Of a stretch of DNA of 41,950 nucleotides, positions 28,865 to 36,126 are shown piece after piece. Numbering within the stretch: the first letter of the stretch is position 1; every line of letters starts with the position of its first letter. The notes under the pieces were generated by a model. That model was not told the origin of the DNA, made no database searches, and saw only the letters and a list, made by a program, of their open reading frames with translations. The DNA comes from Nitrosomonas sp. Lineage in GTDB: Bacteria; Pseudomonadota; Gammaproteobacteria; Burkholderiales; Nitrosomonadaceae. Made by a program: the position numbers and the translations under genes. The stretch spans positions 1 to 41,950 of the forward strand of contig JADZAR010000036.1 in assembly GCA_020852475.1 (NCBI GenBank), read 5' to 3'.

Positions 28865-28880
28865 TATGATAATTATCATA
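28865..28880. promoter_or_regulatory. 16-base perfect palindrome, possible operator
   Basis: TATGATAATTATCATA is its own reverse complement and lies 35 bases before the Sel1-lipoprotein start. The core TGATAATTATCA resembles half-sites of Fur boxes but lacks the standard 7-1-7 spacing. The regulator is therefore unassigned. Confidence 0.45.
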
Positions 28881-28914
28881 TGGTTAAATAAAATACTGAA
28901 CAGAAAACTGAAAA

Positions 28915-29514
28915 ATGCAACAACACCATACATTTAAGGCACTTATTATTATAACTGTAACCGGCTTGACAGCATGCGCCACGCCGCCACCGCATACCGG
29001 TTTTGACCGGGTTTGCGATTCCTCGGGTTGTTATGACCGCCCGAGGAATGTAGCGCAGTATCGCAGCGCATCCGATCCGGCGATGACACCCGAACAGCAT
29101 CAGGCTGCGACTTTGATCGCAATGGCTGAAAATGATCCGGCGGCGGCTTACGATCTTGCGTTACGTTACTTCCGCGGCGATGGTATCAAGCGTAACAGTT
29201 ATCAATCCATTCAATGGATGCGCAGCGCCGCCGACCGCGGCCATCTGGAAGCGCAAAAAGCACTGGGCCGGCTTTACCTGACGGGACTGGAAGAAATGGG
29301 GCCGGATTTCCGCGAAGCGGAAAAGTGGCTGTCAATGGCTGCCACAGCAGGCGATGCGGAATCCGAAAAACTCCTGGCCGAAGCTTCGCGACTCAAGCAC
29401 ACTGAACGGCAGTTTTACCAGTGGAGCAACCGCTGGCGTCCGGTCTTTCAGCGTTCCTGGCACTCCAGCTATCCATATCAATACCAGTGGCGCAATAATG
29501 GTTGGTATTACTGA
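28915..29514 (+). CDS. Sel1-repeat lipoprotein
   Basis: A 199-residue protein with a lipoprotein signal (lipobox LTAC, Cys21). Two Sel1-like helical repeats are visible: AAYDLALRYFRGDGIKRN with SIQWMRSAADRG, then AQKALGRLYLTG with AEKWLSMAATAGDAESEKLL. The C-terminus is rich in Trp, Tyr, Gln and Arg (for example HSSYPYQYQWRNNGWYY), an odd aromatic tail. Sel1 repeats usually bind partner proteins at the envelope. The start has a weak ribosome site. The gene stands alone, divergent from the CsgG-like gene. Confidence 0.82.
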   Translation: MQQHHTFKALIIITVTGLTACATPPPHTGFDRVCDSSGCYDRPRNVAQYRSASDPAMTPEQHQAATLIAMAENDPAAAYDLALRYFRGDGIKRNSYQSIQWMRSAADRGHLEAQKALGRLYLTGLEEMGPDFREAEKWLSMAATAGDAESEKLLAEASRLKHTERQFYQWSNRWRPVFQRSWHSSYPYQYQWRNNGWYY

Positions 29515-29565
29515 TTATTGAACAAGCGGCTGGCAGGATAATTTGATACGCGCACCGCAACGGTT

Positions 29566-29925
29566 TTACTCTATGGCAATCGTGAGCGTAAACGGCTCGT
29601 TCGTCACAGACCGCATCAACTGGCTGACAGTGATCCGGTAAGTTTTCTTTTCAGTGGTAAACCGGTACTTGTCCTGCGCATCGGTGACGCCATCGATGGA
29701 AAACATCATATTGACGCCCGAAATCGCGATATCGGCGGTTTGTCCGGCAGCGGTCGTGATCTGATAGCATAGCGCGCTGTCCGGCGGTACGACGCCTTCA
29801 ATTGCCGCACTGCTGTGTCCGCGCTGAAACCTGATCGTTTCGCAGTTCTCAGCCCAAGCTGCTGTCACTGCGAGCATTGAAAGGGTCAATGCCAGCGTGA
29901 AGATAGTGATTTTTCGGGTTGTCAT
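29566..29925 (-). CDS. Small secreted protein, 119 residues, unknown
   Basis: It has a clear signal peptide (MTTRKITIFTLALTLSMLAV, cleavage after AWA). The mature part of about 94 residues is predicted beta-rich, with two Cys (ENCETIRF and DSALCYQI) that could form a disulfide. The pattern (SAAIEGVVPPDSALCYQI followed by DIAISGVNMMFSIDG) recalls small periplasmic inhibitor or bacterial pre-peptidase-like beta domains, but I cannot assign a family. It lies downstream of the 30058-30777 gene on the same strand, with a strong inverted repeat between them. Confidence 0.72.
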   Translation of the reverse strand: MTTRKITIFTLALTLSMLAVTAAWAENCETIRFQRGHSSAAIEGVVPPDSALCYQITTAAGQTADIAISGVNMMFSIDGVTDAQDKYRFTTEKKTYRITVSQLMRSVTNEPFTLTIAIE

Positions 29926-29994
29926 GGCTGGGAATCCTGTTGTTTTTGTCGTGTCAGTCTGGCGTAATATAAAAACCGGAAGATTTCAGCTGCT

Positions 29995-30039
29995 CAGGAA
30001 TTATGCCTCTCGCACACCAGACGCTTTGCATAATTCCTG
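29995..30039. repeat. Perfect 12-base inverted repeat
   Basis: CAGGAATTATGC (29995-30006) pairs exactly with GCATAATTCCTG (30028-30039), loop 21 bases. It sits 19 bases past the stop of the 30058-30777 gene and 70 bases before the next start on that strand. On the minus strand a T-run follows at some distance, so it may be a terminator or an mRNA processing or stabilising hairpin. Confidence 0.65.
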
Positions 30040-30057
30040 TGGATGCAGTTGATAGGG

Positions 30058-30777
30058 CTATTCAACGACCTTGGTCAAAATAGCGGTTTCCACGGGATCT
30101 TTAAAGTCCGCGCCGTTATCGCTGAACAATCCGATAATCAGTTGATCGCCACTCTGCCGCACACCGATCAGCTCATTTTGATCCCAATTTCGATTAATTG
30201 GACTAAACCCCCCACTTTCTACGTCAGTATTCTCGGAAATGAATCCGTAGACATAATTATCGACCAGACTTGGCACAATTTCCCGGCTGCCAATATCCGG
30301 ATGCCCGCTAGCGGGACCTGAAACGATGGACGCTGCAAATCTATCTAATCCTCCACAATTGGCAGAGAAATTTCTATCTACACCCCTGATCGTATACAAG
30401 CTGCGATTGGCGTCGATCATCGAAGGCCCTTCCAGCAGATAGCATATACCGCCCTGGCTCTTATATAGTCCCGGTGTAATATTCGTCACCGGAACCGGCG
30501 GCGATGGCGTGACCGAAGAAATCTGCTCGAAAATAAACCCGTCGGTGGGGTTAAACGTGAACCGGAACGCAACATCGAACAATGTCGTCTGCCCGGTATT
30601 GACGTCCACGACCGGCACGCGATGCATATTGATATTGCGGCCGCTGCCTACGACATTGCCGGACTCGAAATGAACGCTGAGATTGGTGCCCGGAATAACT
30701 TCAGCGGATAAACCGGTCGGCAGAAAACAGGCCAGACCCACTGAGAGCGCTGAAATAATCGCTTTGGTTTTCATCAT
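30058..30777 (-). CDS. Secreted protein, 239 residues, unknown
   Basis: I chose the ATG at 30777 (a second ATG follows directly) because GAGGAGG lies just upstream; an in-frame extension to 30828 is less likely. The signal peptide ends at PTGLSA. The mature part is beta-rich with segments SVHFESGNVVGSGRNINMHR, FTFNPTDGFIFEQISSVT, and GLYKSQGGICYLLEG. Two Cys (in GGICYLL and FSANCGGLD) may pair. No catalytic motif or family was recognised. It probably shares a transcript with the 119-residue secreted protein. Confidence 0.75.
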   Translation of the reverse strand: MMKTKAIISALSVGLACFLPTGLSAEVIPGTNLSVHFESGNVVGSGRNINMHRVPVVDVNTGQTTLFDVAFRFTFNPTDGFIFEQISSVTPSPPVPVTNITPGLYKSQGGICYLLEGPSMIDANRSLYTIRGVDRNFSANCGGLDRFAASIVSGPASGHPDIGSREIVPSLVDNYVYGFISENTDVESGGFSPINRNWDQNELIGVRQSGDQLIIGLFSDNGADFKDPVETAILTKVVE

Positions 30778-30990
30778 CTTATCCTCCTCTGTTTCAGATT
30801 GATGAAACAGCAGGTTAACATATGTCAATCGATTTGACGATTATTCTCATAAAAACAACCCCTTTGCCTATGCAGCGTCGGGTTAACAGGATATTGAAGT
30901 GAAAACGCCCCGCCGTCCGCCAGGAGTGGTAGGATAAACATGGCCAGTCAACCAGTCTACCAATAAACCCATCGACAGCAAGGTGAGTCC

Positions 30991-31578
30991 ATGACCAGAC
31001 GAATAGCGATTATTCAGGGACACCCTGACACAACCGCCAGACATTTTTGTCACGCCCTGGCGGAAGCGTATCTCAAAGGCGCGCAAAGCAGCGGATTTGA
31101 AGTCCGCCTTATCGACGTGGCGGCGATGGATTTTACCCTGCTGCGGTCAAAAGCCGATTTTGAAAGCGGTGCGCCTGCTCTATCGATTATTCAGGCCCAG
31201 GATATGCTCCGCTGGGCGGATCATCTGGTTGTTTTCTTTCCTTTGTGGCTCGGCGGCATGCCCGCGCTGCTCAAGGCCTTTTTTGAACAAACTTTCCGCC
31301 CCGATTTTGCCTTTGAATACGGCGAAGCCGGGCAGGTCACCCGCAAACACCTGACGGAAAAATCAGCACGCGTCATCGTCACCATGGGCATGCCGGCATG
31401 GGTCTACCGGTGGTTTTATTGCGCACACGGCGTTAAAGCGCTTGAGCGCAACATTCTTGCATTTGGCGGCATCAGTCCGGTCAGAACCAGCTTGATCGGC
31501 TCAATAGAAAACCTGTCCGAGGCGCAGCGGCTGAGATGGTTGAATAGCGTGCAACAATACGGCGTGAAAGGCCGATAA
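30991..31578 (+). CDS. Flavodoxin-fold NAD(P)H-dependent oxidoreductase
   Basis: A 195-residue protein of the Flavodoxin_2 (NQO1/KefF-like) group. The N-terminal phosphate loop IAIIQGHPDTTARHF binds FMN or FAD. WADHLVVFFPLWLGGMPALLKAFFEQ is the diagnostic second loop, followed by MGMPAWVYRWFYCAHGVKAL. Such enzymes reduce quinones by two electrons. Length is normal. The gene is monocistronic, divergent from the secreted-protein gene, with a 190-base gap before the His-rich protein. Confidence 0.9.
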   Translation: MTRRIAIIQGHPDTTARHFCHALAEAYLKGAQSSGFEVRLIDVAAMDFTLLRSKADFESGAPALSIIQAQDMLRWADHLVVFFPLWLGGMPALLKAFFEQTFRPDFAFEYGEAGQVTRKHLTEKSARVIVTMGMPAWVYRWFYCAHGVKALERNILAFGGISPVRTSLIGSIENLSEAQRLRWLNSVQQYGVKGR

Positions 31579-31654
31579 TGTGCTACAAAAATAACCCGCC
31601 GGATGCCGATTGCTAAAACTTACTGCAACATATACCGTGGATCGTTGTCTCATG

Positions 31655-31680
31655 GGCATCTCTGAATATCCAGAGATGCC
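31655..31680. repeat. Perfect 10-base inverted repeat, resembles MITE ends
   Basis: GGCATCTCTG (31655-31664), a 6-base loop, then CAGAGATGCC (31671-31680). Including the preceding G, the arm GGGCATCTCTGAA closely matches the ends of the element at 5739-5878. It could be a minimal remnant of that element family, or a stem-loop ending the upstream transcript without a T-run. Confidence 0.6.
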
Positions 31681-31767
31681 TGTACAGGATTAGATACTCG
31701 AAGCATTCAACCCGGGTATGAAAATTTTCACAGGGTCATTTTTATCAAAACCTAAAGGAGAAATACC

Positions 31768-32559
31768 ATGGCCAATCATAAACTCATGATTTCCGGTATC
31801 GCCGCGTCGATGTTTTTTGTGGTATCAGGCACCGCCACGACTGCTTCGGCAACAGCGAATTCCGCTGCCAACTCAATCGGAAGTCAAGGTTTAATACTTG
31901 CAGAAGCGCAACACCAACATGGCCAGGAAAAAGGAAACCGGCAAGGCGGTAACATGCGTGATGGCGAAAACCACGGCGAAGGCGGGAAGCACAGACATGG
32001 CCAAAAAGACGACGCGCACGGGGAACATGGACATGGTGGTCATGGCGGCGGGCATGATGGCGCAAGCGGTGGCGGCCACGGCAAGAAAGGCGGCAGCGAT
32101 CATGGCGCCGACAAGGAAAAAGGCAAGAAACACGGCGACAAAAAAAGCGGCGATAAGCAAAAAGGCAAGCCTGATTACGCGCACATGATTATTTCGCACA
32201 CGGATGAATTGAAACTGACTGACGAGCAACTGGGCAAAATCGTGCGACTGCATCTCAAGCATGACAAAGCCCATGAAACAGTCAAACATGCGCTGCAGGA
32301 CAGCATGAAAGCATTCAGAAAAGAAAGCCTCAACCCGGCTGCGAGCGATGAGCAATTGCGGGATCTGAGCAAGGCTGTAACAACTGCCTTTCACAAAATG
32401 GCCGAACACCATATCAAGGAACGCCAGGCCCTACATGCCATTTTGACCGAAGCACAGAAAAATCAGCTGGCAACCATGAAAATGGATCATGACCATGGCC
32501 ATAATGACGATCACGGTGGCCACGGTGGTGGCGGACATGGTGGGCATGGCGATCATTAA
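31768..32559 (+). CDS. His-rich periplasmic protein with Spy/LTXXQ-like core
   Basis: A 263-residue protein preceded by AAAGGAG. The signal peptide is followed by a His/Gly/Lys-rich segment (about residues 48-135, with HGEHGHGGHGGGHDG). A helical core with LKLTDEQLGKIVRLHLKH and LTEAQKNQLATMKMDHDH follows, and a second His/Gly tail ends in GGHGGHGDH. The LTxxQ-type helices recall Spy/CpxP/CnrX periplasmic chaperone-sensors, and the His clusters suggest binding of Ni, Cu, Zn or Co (inference). Low-complexity ends have likely grown by slippage. It is followed by a DUF2202 gene and a convergent ZIP transporter. Confidence 0.85.
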   Translation: MANHKLMISGIAASMFFVVSGTATTASATANSAANSIGSQGLILAEAQHQHGQEKGNRQGGNMRDGENHGEGGKHRHGQKDDAHGEHGHGGHGGGHDGASGGGHGKKGGSDHGADKEKGKKHGDKKSGDKQKGKPDYAHMIISHTDELKLTDEQLGKIVRLHLKHDKAHETVKHALQDSMKAFRKESLNPAASDEQLRDLSKAVTTAFHKMAEHHIKERQALHAILTEAQKNQLATMKMDHDHGHNDDHGGHGGGGHGGHGDH

Positions 32560-32580
32560 ACCCGTGTCAGTCTGGCAGCA

Positions 32581-32606
32581 AGCGGCAACCAACTCGTGTT
32601 GCCGCT
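32581..32606. terminator. Stem-loop after the His-rich gene
   Basis: AGCGGCAAC (32581-32589) pairs perfectly with GTTGCCGCT (32598-32606) around an 8-base loop, 21 bases past the stop. No T-run follows, so it may be a weak terminator or a processing hairpin before the DUF2202 gene. Confidence 0.5.
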
Positions 32607-32650
32607 GAGTCAGAATACCTGATGGTATTTTTCACTCGGAGAACTGAACG

Positions 32651-33262
32651 ATGAACAGGCTTTCTGAAAACGATATCCAAGTTCTGCAAGAAGCGCTTGA
32701 CGACGAATATCACGCCTGGTCGACTTATGATCAAGTCATCCGTGATTTGGGTGACGTGCAGCCATTCAGCAATATCCGGGAAGCCGAGGCGCGCCATATT
32801 GAAGCATTGCAATCCCTGTTCGTTCAATATGCGCTGCCTGTCCCTGAAAATCCATGGATTGGCAGGGTTGAGCGATACGCTAATCTTCAGGCCGCCTGTG
32901 AAGCGGCTGCCGCAGCCGAAATCGCTAATGTAAGAATGTATGACCGCCTGCTCGGCGCTGCGCGGAATCCCGATGTCGCCACCGTGCTGCGCAATCTCCA
33001 GGAAGCATCAAGAATGCGCCATCTGCCGGCTTTTCAGCGCTTGTATCGAACGCGCCGGCGGGCAGAAGCACTGCGGTCTGCGGCATCGTCGGGGCATGGA
33101 TTAGTGCCATCGACTCGAGAATGCAGCCGCTCCATCCTTACGCATGAAAAAACGCGATGGTGCCGATCCCCGCCAGCAACAGCACAAGCTGACACAAAGC
33201 GGATGAGAACGTCACCCGCCGATGCAATCCCGGAATCAGATCGGCAATCGCAATATAGATGA
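32651..33262 (+). CDS. DUF2202 ferritin-like protein, 3' end probably frameshifted
   Basis: The first 130 residues are a four-helix ferritin-like domain with likely di-iron ligands: LDDEYHAWSTYDQVI, EAEARHIEALQSLF, AAAAEIANVRMYDRLL and SRMRHLPAFQR. Function is unproven; a metal or redox role is expected for the fold. After about 33040 the open frame becomes Arg/Ser-rich and runs 125 bases into the convergent ZIP gene. Removing one T there gives RCIERAGGQKHCGLRHRRGM and a TAG at 33102-33104, a Cys/His ending more like the family. The gene probably ended at 33104 before a one-base insertion (or there is a sequencing error). A GGAG ribosome site precedes the ATG. Confidence 0.8.
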   Translation: MNRLSENDIQVLQEALDDEYHAWSTYDQVIRDLGDVQPFSNIREAEARHIEALQSLFVQYALPVPENPWIGRVERYANLQAACEAAAAAEIANVRMYDRLLGAARNPDVATVLRNLQEASRMRHLPAFQRLYRTRRRAEALRSAASSGHGLVPSTRECSRSILTHEKTRWCRSPPATAQADTKRMRTSPADAIPESDRQSQYR

Positions 33263-33884
33263 AACTGGCTGCCGAAAGCGCAAGGATATAAGGTATCGCT
33301 TCGCGCATTTCGTCCAGCCACCAATAAGCCAGCAAAGCACCAGGTAATGTGGCAGCCGCAGAAAGACTGTTCAATAGTATGGCTTGTTTGCGTTCATAGC
33401 CGTTATCCAGCAGTATCGCAAAATCGCCGACTTCCTGTGGGACCTCATGGGCAATCACTGCAAATGCTGTTGTTATTCCCAATGGAATGGAAGTCAGAAA
33501 AGCTGCGGCGATGACTGCGCCATCGACAAAATTATGCAAGGCATCTCCGACCAGAATCAGCGGCCCGGCACTGCCATGCACTTTGCATTCGCGATCATGG
33601 CAATGCCGCCATAACACAAATTTTTCCATTGCGAAGAAAATGACGATGCCTGCCAACAGCGTTATCATCACCGCGTCAGCCGGCACTTGCGCCAACCCGG
33701 CCGGTATCATGCCAAGAAACGCAGCGCCCAATAAGGTTCCCGTCGCATAACTGATGAGGTGAGGCACCAGATTCCTGCGGCTGTTCTCTGGAAAAAACAG
33801 CAACAGACCAGCACCAGCCAAAGCCCCGATACTGCCCAGCAAACTGAATCCAATAATCCAAAGCAGTATCTGATCTTCACTCAT
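33138..33884 (-). CDS. ZIP-family divalent metal transporter
   Basis: A 248-residue protein with about eight helices. The metal-path motifs are GDALHNFVDGAVIAAAF (helix IV) and FAVIAHEVPQEVGDFAILL (helix V), the canonical HNxxD and HExxxE of ZIP proteins. A His/Cys stretch in the cytoplasmic loop (VLWRHCHDRECKVHG) may bind metal. It imports Zn2+, Fe2+ or similar ions (family knowledge; substrate not readable). It starts 10 bases after the lipoprotein gene with the His-rich insertion, so the two are an operon. Confidence 0.93.
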   Translation of the reverse strand: MSEDQILLWIIGFSLLGSIGALAGAGLLLFFPENSRRNLVPHLISYATGTLLGAAFLGMIPAGLAQVPADAVMITLLAGIVIFFAMEKFVLWRHCHDRECKVHGSAGPLILVGDALHNFVDGAVIAAAFLTSIPLGITTAFAVIAHEVPQEVGDFAILLDNGYERKQAILLNSLSAAATLPGALLAYWWLDEMREAIPYILALSAASFIYIAIADLIPGLHRRVTFSSALCQLVLLLAGIGTIAFFHA

Positions 33885-33894
33885 ATTTCAGCTG

Positions 33895-35277
33895 TTATTT
33901 TGCAATAGTAATACCCGGCGGACTAAAAAGCGGCGCATCGGTCACCGTCATGCGGAACAGAATGTTCAATAATTGGAATGCATTCAGATTCCAGTGCGCC
34001 AGAGAACCTTCGGCATTGACGGCATAATACTTGCCGTGTGAACGAACGGATAGACCGACGTTCTTCAGTGGCGTTTCCGATACTACAAGATCCAGCGTCA
34101 TGACGGGATTCTCATCACGCTTGATAGGCGGCGTGCGCGGATCTTTCTCGACATGATATTCCGCCTCCTCTCCCAGGGAATGGCCAAGAAAATTCAGAAT
34201 CGAATGAAAGCTTCTGAGCCGGAAAGATCCTCGAATAGGCCATTCGCCGCCGACGGAATCAGCGCGAATGTCAAAAGCCACGTCATGTTCAATCCATGAA
34301 CTGGTCAGATCAAACAACTCCGCCCTCTCCTCGCAGCACACAATATCCGGATCGTAATTGGTGATCAGCACCGGCCCCAGTATCTGCTTGCTCAACGTGT
34401 AGGTATTGTCTTCCGGATTGTAATGAACGGTAAATTCCTTCTCCAGCGCCTGAAATCCTTCTGCTGTAACTGATCCGGCAGGGATCGTCCAGCTGCGCTC
34501 AAACGTCAGCGGCTCGGCGTAAAGTTTCCGCTGATCCTGGATAGCTGAAAGATGCAGCACGACCCGGCGGAACATTTCATATTCGGTCTGGCTGGACGGA
34601 TTGTTGCGATAGGCAATTTGCCTGCGGTGGCGCTCGCTGCGCTGACGTACACGGCGTTCCTGTTCCTCAGTCAATTGAATCGCGTGTTCGGACAAATCAT
34701 GCTGCTCCCGTACGTGCTTTGGATCAACGTGACCTTCTTGCCGGCTACCGTGGTGGTGTTTGCCGCGCCTGAAGCGGAAATGATGTTCGGGATCATTCCG
34801 GGCTTCATCGGTTCTGTTTTGTGCGTGGCCATGCTGCAAATGCACTTCCTGCGCCAGCATACGCAGCAACAGATCGACATCGAAATGCTGACGCAACAGC
34901 AGTGTCAGCTTGCTTTGATGAAATGGCGTAAGCAGCCGCTTGGTGAATTCCTCACCCTCAATCGGCACAATGGTGAAAGTCGGATTATCGGCGATGCTTC
35001 CGCCAAATAAAGGCATCAGCATACCGCCCGACTCCCCGGTGAGGGCTGGCGTGCCGCCTGCATTGACACGAAAATCAAAAGTAGCCGCGATATTGGGAAC
35101 CCGCGTAAAATGAATCGACTGGTGATGCTGGGCGCGCGCAATATTGATCAGCAACTGTTCCGATTCGGCCTTGCTGACCGCTTCGTCATAAGCGATCACC
35201 GCGCGATTTAGCGTGATTGGTGATAAACAACCGGCAAGCGTGAAAATACAAGCGACGCAAAACAGAATGCGCAGCAT
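33895..35277 (-). CDS. Lipoprotein of unknown function with His-rich insertion
   Basis: A 460-residue lipoprotein. I chose the ATG at 35277 (AGGAAG ribosome site); the signal ends in lipobox LAGC (Cys17). The body contains AESEQLLINIARAQHHQSIH, MLMPLFGGSIADNPTFTIVP, FRRVVLHLSAIQDQRKLY, VLITNYDPDIVCCEE and FRLRSFHSILNFLG, a conserved but uncharacterised proteobacterial lipoprotein type. Residues about 146-198 form a His/Arg/Asp/Glu-rich insert (for example RRGKHHHGSRQEGH) that breaks this otherwise ordinary body, suggesting metal binding. It is the first gene of an operon with the ZIP transporter. Confidence 0.78.
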   Translation of the reverse strand: MLRILFCVACIFTLAGCLSPITLNRAVIAYDEAVSKAESEQLLINIARAQHHQSIHFTRVPNIAATFDFRVNAGGTPALTGESGGMLMPLFGGSIADNPTFTIVPIEGEEFTKRLLTPFHQSKLTLLLRQHFDVDLLLRMLAQEVHLQHGHAQNRTDEARNDPEHHFRFRRGKHHHGSRQEGHVDPKHVREQHDLSEHAIQLTEEQERRVRQRSERHRRQIAYRNNPSSQTEYEMFRRVVLHLSAIQDQRKLYAEPLTFERSWTIPAGSVTAEGFQALEKEFTVHYNPEDNTYTLSKQILGPVLITNYDPDIVCCEERAELFDLTSSWIEHDVAFDIRADSVGGEWPIRGSFRLRSFHSILNFLGHSLGEEAEYHVEKDPRTPPIKRDENPVMTLDLVVSETPLKNVGLSVRSHGKYYAVNAEGSLAHWNLNAFQLLNILFRMTVTDAPLFSPPGITIAK

Positions 35278-35339
35278 GGCATGACTTCCTGACATGAAGA
35301 CTGAACCTTATATACGTTATTAAACCGCCCGATCAATAA

Positions 35340-35548
35340 TCACAATAAGCCATCCTCGACTTCGACACCTAAAGCGCGGTACTGATGACCAACGCGAACG
35401 GAGTAATACTTTCCAACCATTTTGAAGTGCAATGATGGAGCCTAGGGTCTACTTTGAGCAATTCATCGTTCTTGCACGCCAAGCACTGAACCTGATCCGG
35501 CAGTTTGTCAAAGCACTCCCAGAAAGACGGCGCGGCGTCATGTTTCAA
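35340..35548 (-). pseudogene. RelE/HigB-type toxin, frameshifted
   Basis: From a TTG at 35548 that overlaps the antitoxin stop, the frame reads KHDAAPSFWECFDKLPDQVQ, then CLACKNDELLKVDPR. It loses homology and stops at 35369. One base over, it resumes as LHFKMVGKYYSVRVGHQYRA and LGVEVEDGLL, ending with TGA at 35340-35342 where intact relatives continue with a Trp-rich WFWIG end. This is the RelE/HigB-fold plasmid-stabilisation toxin normally paired with the upstream antitoxin type. The frameshift (about 35434-35442) and the early stop mean no working toxin is made. Confidence 0.78.
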
Positions 35549-35745
35549 ATCTCGGGACTGTCACCGCGCTTATGCGACGCAATTGCTTTCTTCGCCAATT
35601 CGTCAAGTTTGCCACTTGCGGCATCGTCTTCGATTTGCCAATTCCAAGAATCTGAATCGAATTCAATAAACCACTCGCGCAGCAATTTAAGTTCATCCAC
35701 CGGGAGCGCTTCGATTTCTTTTTCCAGCATTTCAACTTTGCCCAT
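35545..35745 (-). CDS. Antitoxin of a RelE/HigB-type pair (toxin broken)
   Basis: A 66-residue protein, MGKVEMLEKEIEALPVDE then LLREWFIEFDSDSWNWQIED and KLDELAKKAIASHKRGDS. This matches the small acidic antitoxins that travel with the toxin type encoded immediately downstream. I chose ATG 35745 with GGAAG about nine bases upstream. The stop overlaps the toxin's TTG start, the usual coupling. It remains intact although its toxin is frameshifted, consistent with loss of the dangerous partner first. It is the third cassette-like unit of the minus-strand array. Confidence 0.78.
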   Translation of the reverse strand: MGKVEMLEKEIEALPVDELKLLREWFIEFDSDSWNWQIEDDAASGKLDELAKKAIASHKRGDSPEI

Positions 35746-35836
35746 GACACATACTTCCGGGGTAACTTGCACCCTATTTTACTATCATTCGGATGCAATA
35801 TATCTTGCTTTTTTTCAGCACGTTGCGCCCCACTTG

Positions 35837-35906
35837 GGCTAACGAACGCGCTAACCCGCCGGAGTGAAGCGTAGCGAAACTCTGCTCGGGTTGAGTGTTT
35901 TGTTCG
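35837..35906 (-). repeat. attC-like recombination site after hicB
   Basis: Read on the minus strand, the region after the hicB stop forms an imperfect palindrome starting near CTCAACCCG and ending CGGGTTAGCG, with a second GTTAGCC core at 35843-35837. It is located between two toxin-antitoxin units, as a cassette junction would be. The cores match the GTTRRRY consensus only partly. Confidence 0.5.
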
Positions 35907-35911
35907 GCACG

Positions 35912-36124
35912 CTATGCATAGACAAGACGGCGACCTTTCGGCTCTGGAACTGGGTCTCCAAATTCTCGCGCCGTATCAAGCCAAAGCTGCATGGCCTCTT
36001 GAGCATTCGCCAACGCCTCATTTGGAGATGCACCATGTGCCATACAACCAGGCAGTTCCGGTACATCGGCGATGAACGATTGATCTTCGTCGCTCCAATA
36101 AATAATAGTTTCGTACTTATGCAT
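35912..36124 (-). CDS. hicB: HicB-family antitoxin
   Basis: A 70-residue protein with the partial RNase-H fold typical of HicB: YETIIYWSDEDQSFIADVPE, LPGCMAHGASPNEALANAQE and AMQLWLDTAREFGDPVPEP. It would neutralise HicA by binding it. It lacks the C-terminal DNA-binding domain of long HicB proteins, so it belongs to the short form. It starts two bases after the hicA stop, in the order hicA-hicB, and its stop lies just before an attC-like site. Confidence 0.92.
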   Translation of the reverse strand: MHKYETIIYWSDEDQSFIADVPELPGCMAHGASPNEALANAQEAMQLWLDTAREFGDPVPEPKGRRLVYA

Positions 36125-36126
36125 AG

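Larger units (their letters stand above)
28579..28914. other. Divergent intergenic region with tandem repeat and palindrome
   Basis: 336 bases between two divergent lipoprotein genes. It holds the 9-base tandem repeat (28671-28718), an AT-rich stretch, and a 16-base palindrome (28865-28880). No gene is supported; short frames through the tandem repeat (RYERYE or RTARTA) are artefacts of the repeat. Confidence 0.6.

Noticed and set aside
28865-28880. Fur box
   Set aside because: Only the core resembles a Fur half-site; the 7-1-7 spacing is missing, so I list it as a palindrome of unknown regulator.
28644-28937. Frames encoding RYERYERYE or RTARTARTA
   Set aside because: Products of the 9-base tandem repeat; no ribosome site, and the CsgG-like gene has a better start at 28578.
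32040-32150. CRISPR-like or tandem repeat array in the His-rich gene
   Set aside because: The repetition reflects GGH/HGH codons within an open frame, with no regular spacers. No CRISPR array was seen anywhere in the window.
34552-35010. 152-codon plus-strand frame with hydrophobic segments
   Set aside because: It is antisense to the His-rich stretch of the lipoprotein gene; His/Arg codons read backwards give Met/Ala/Val/Ser-rich false helices.
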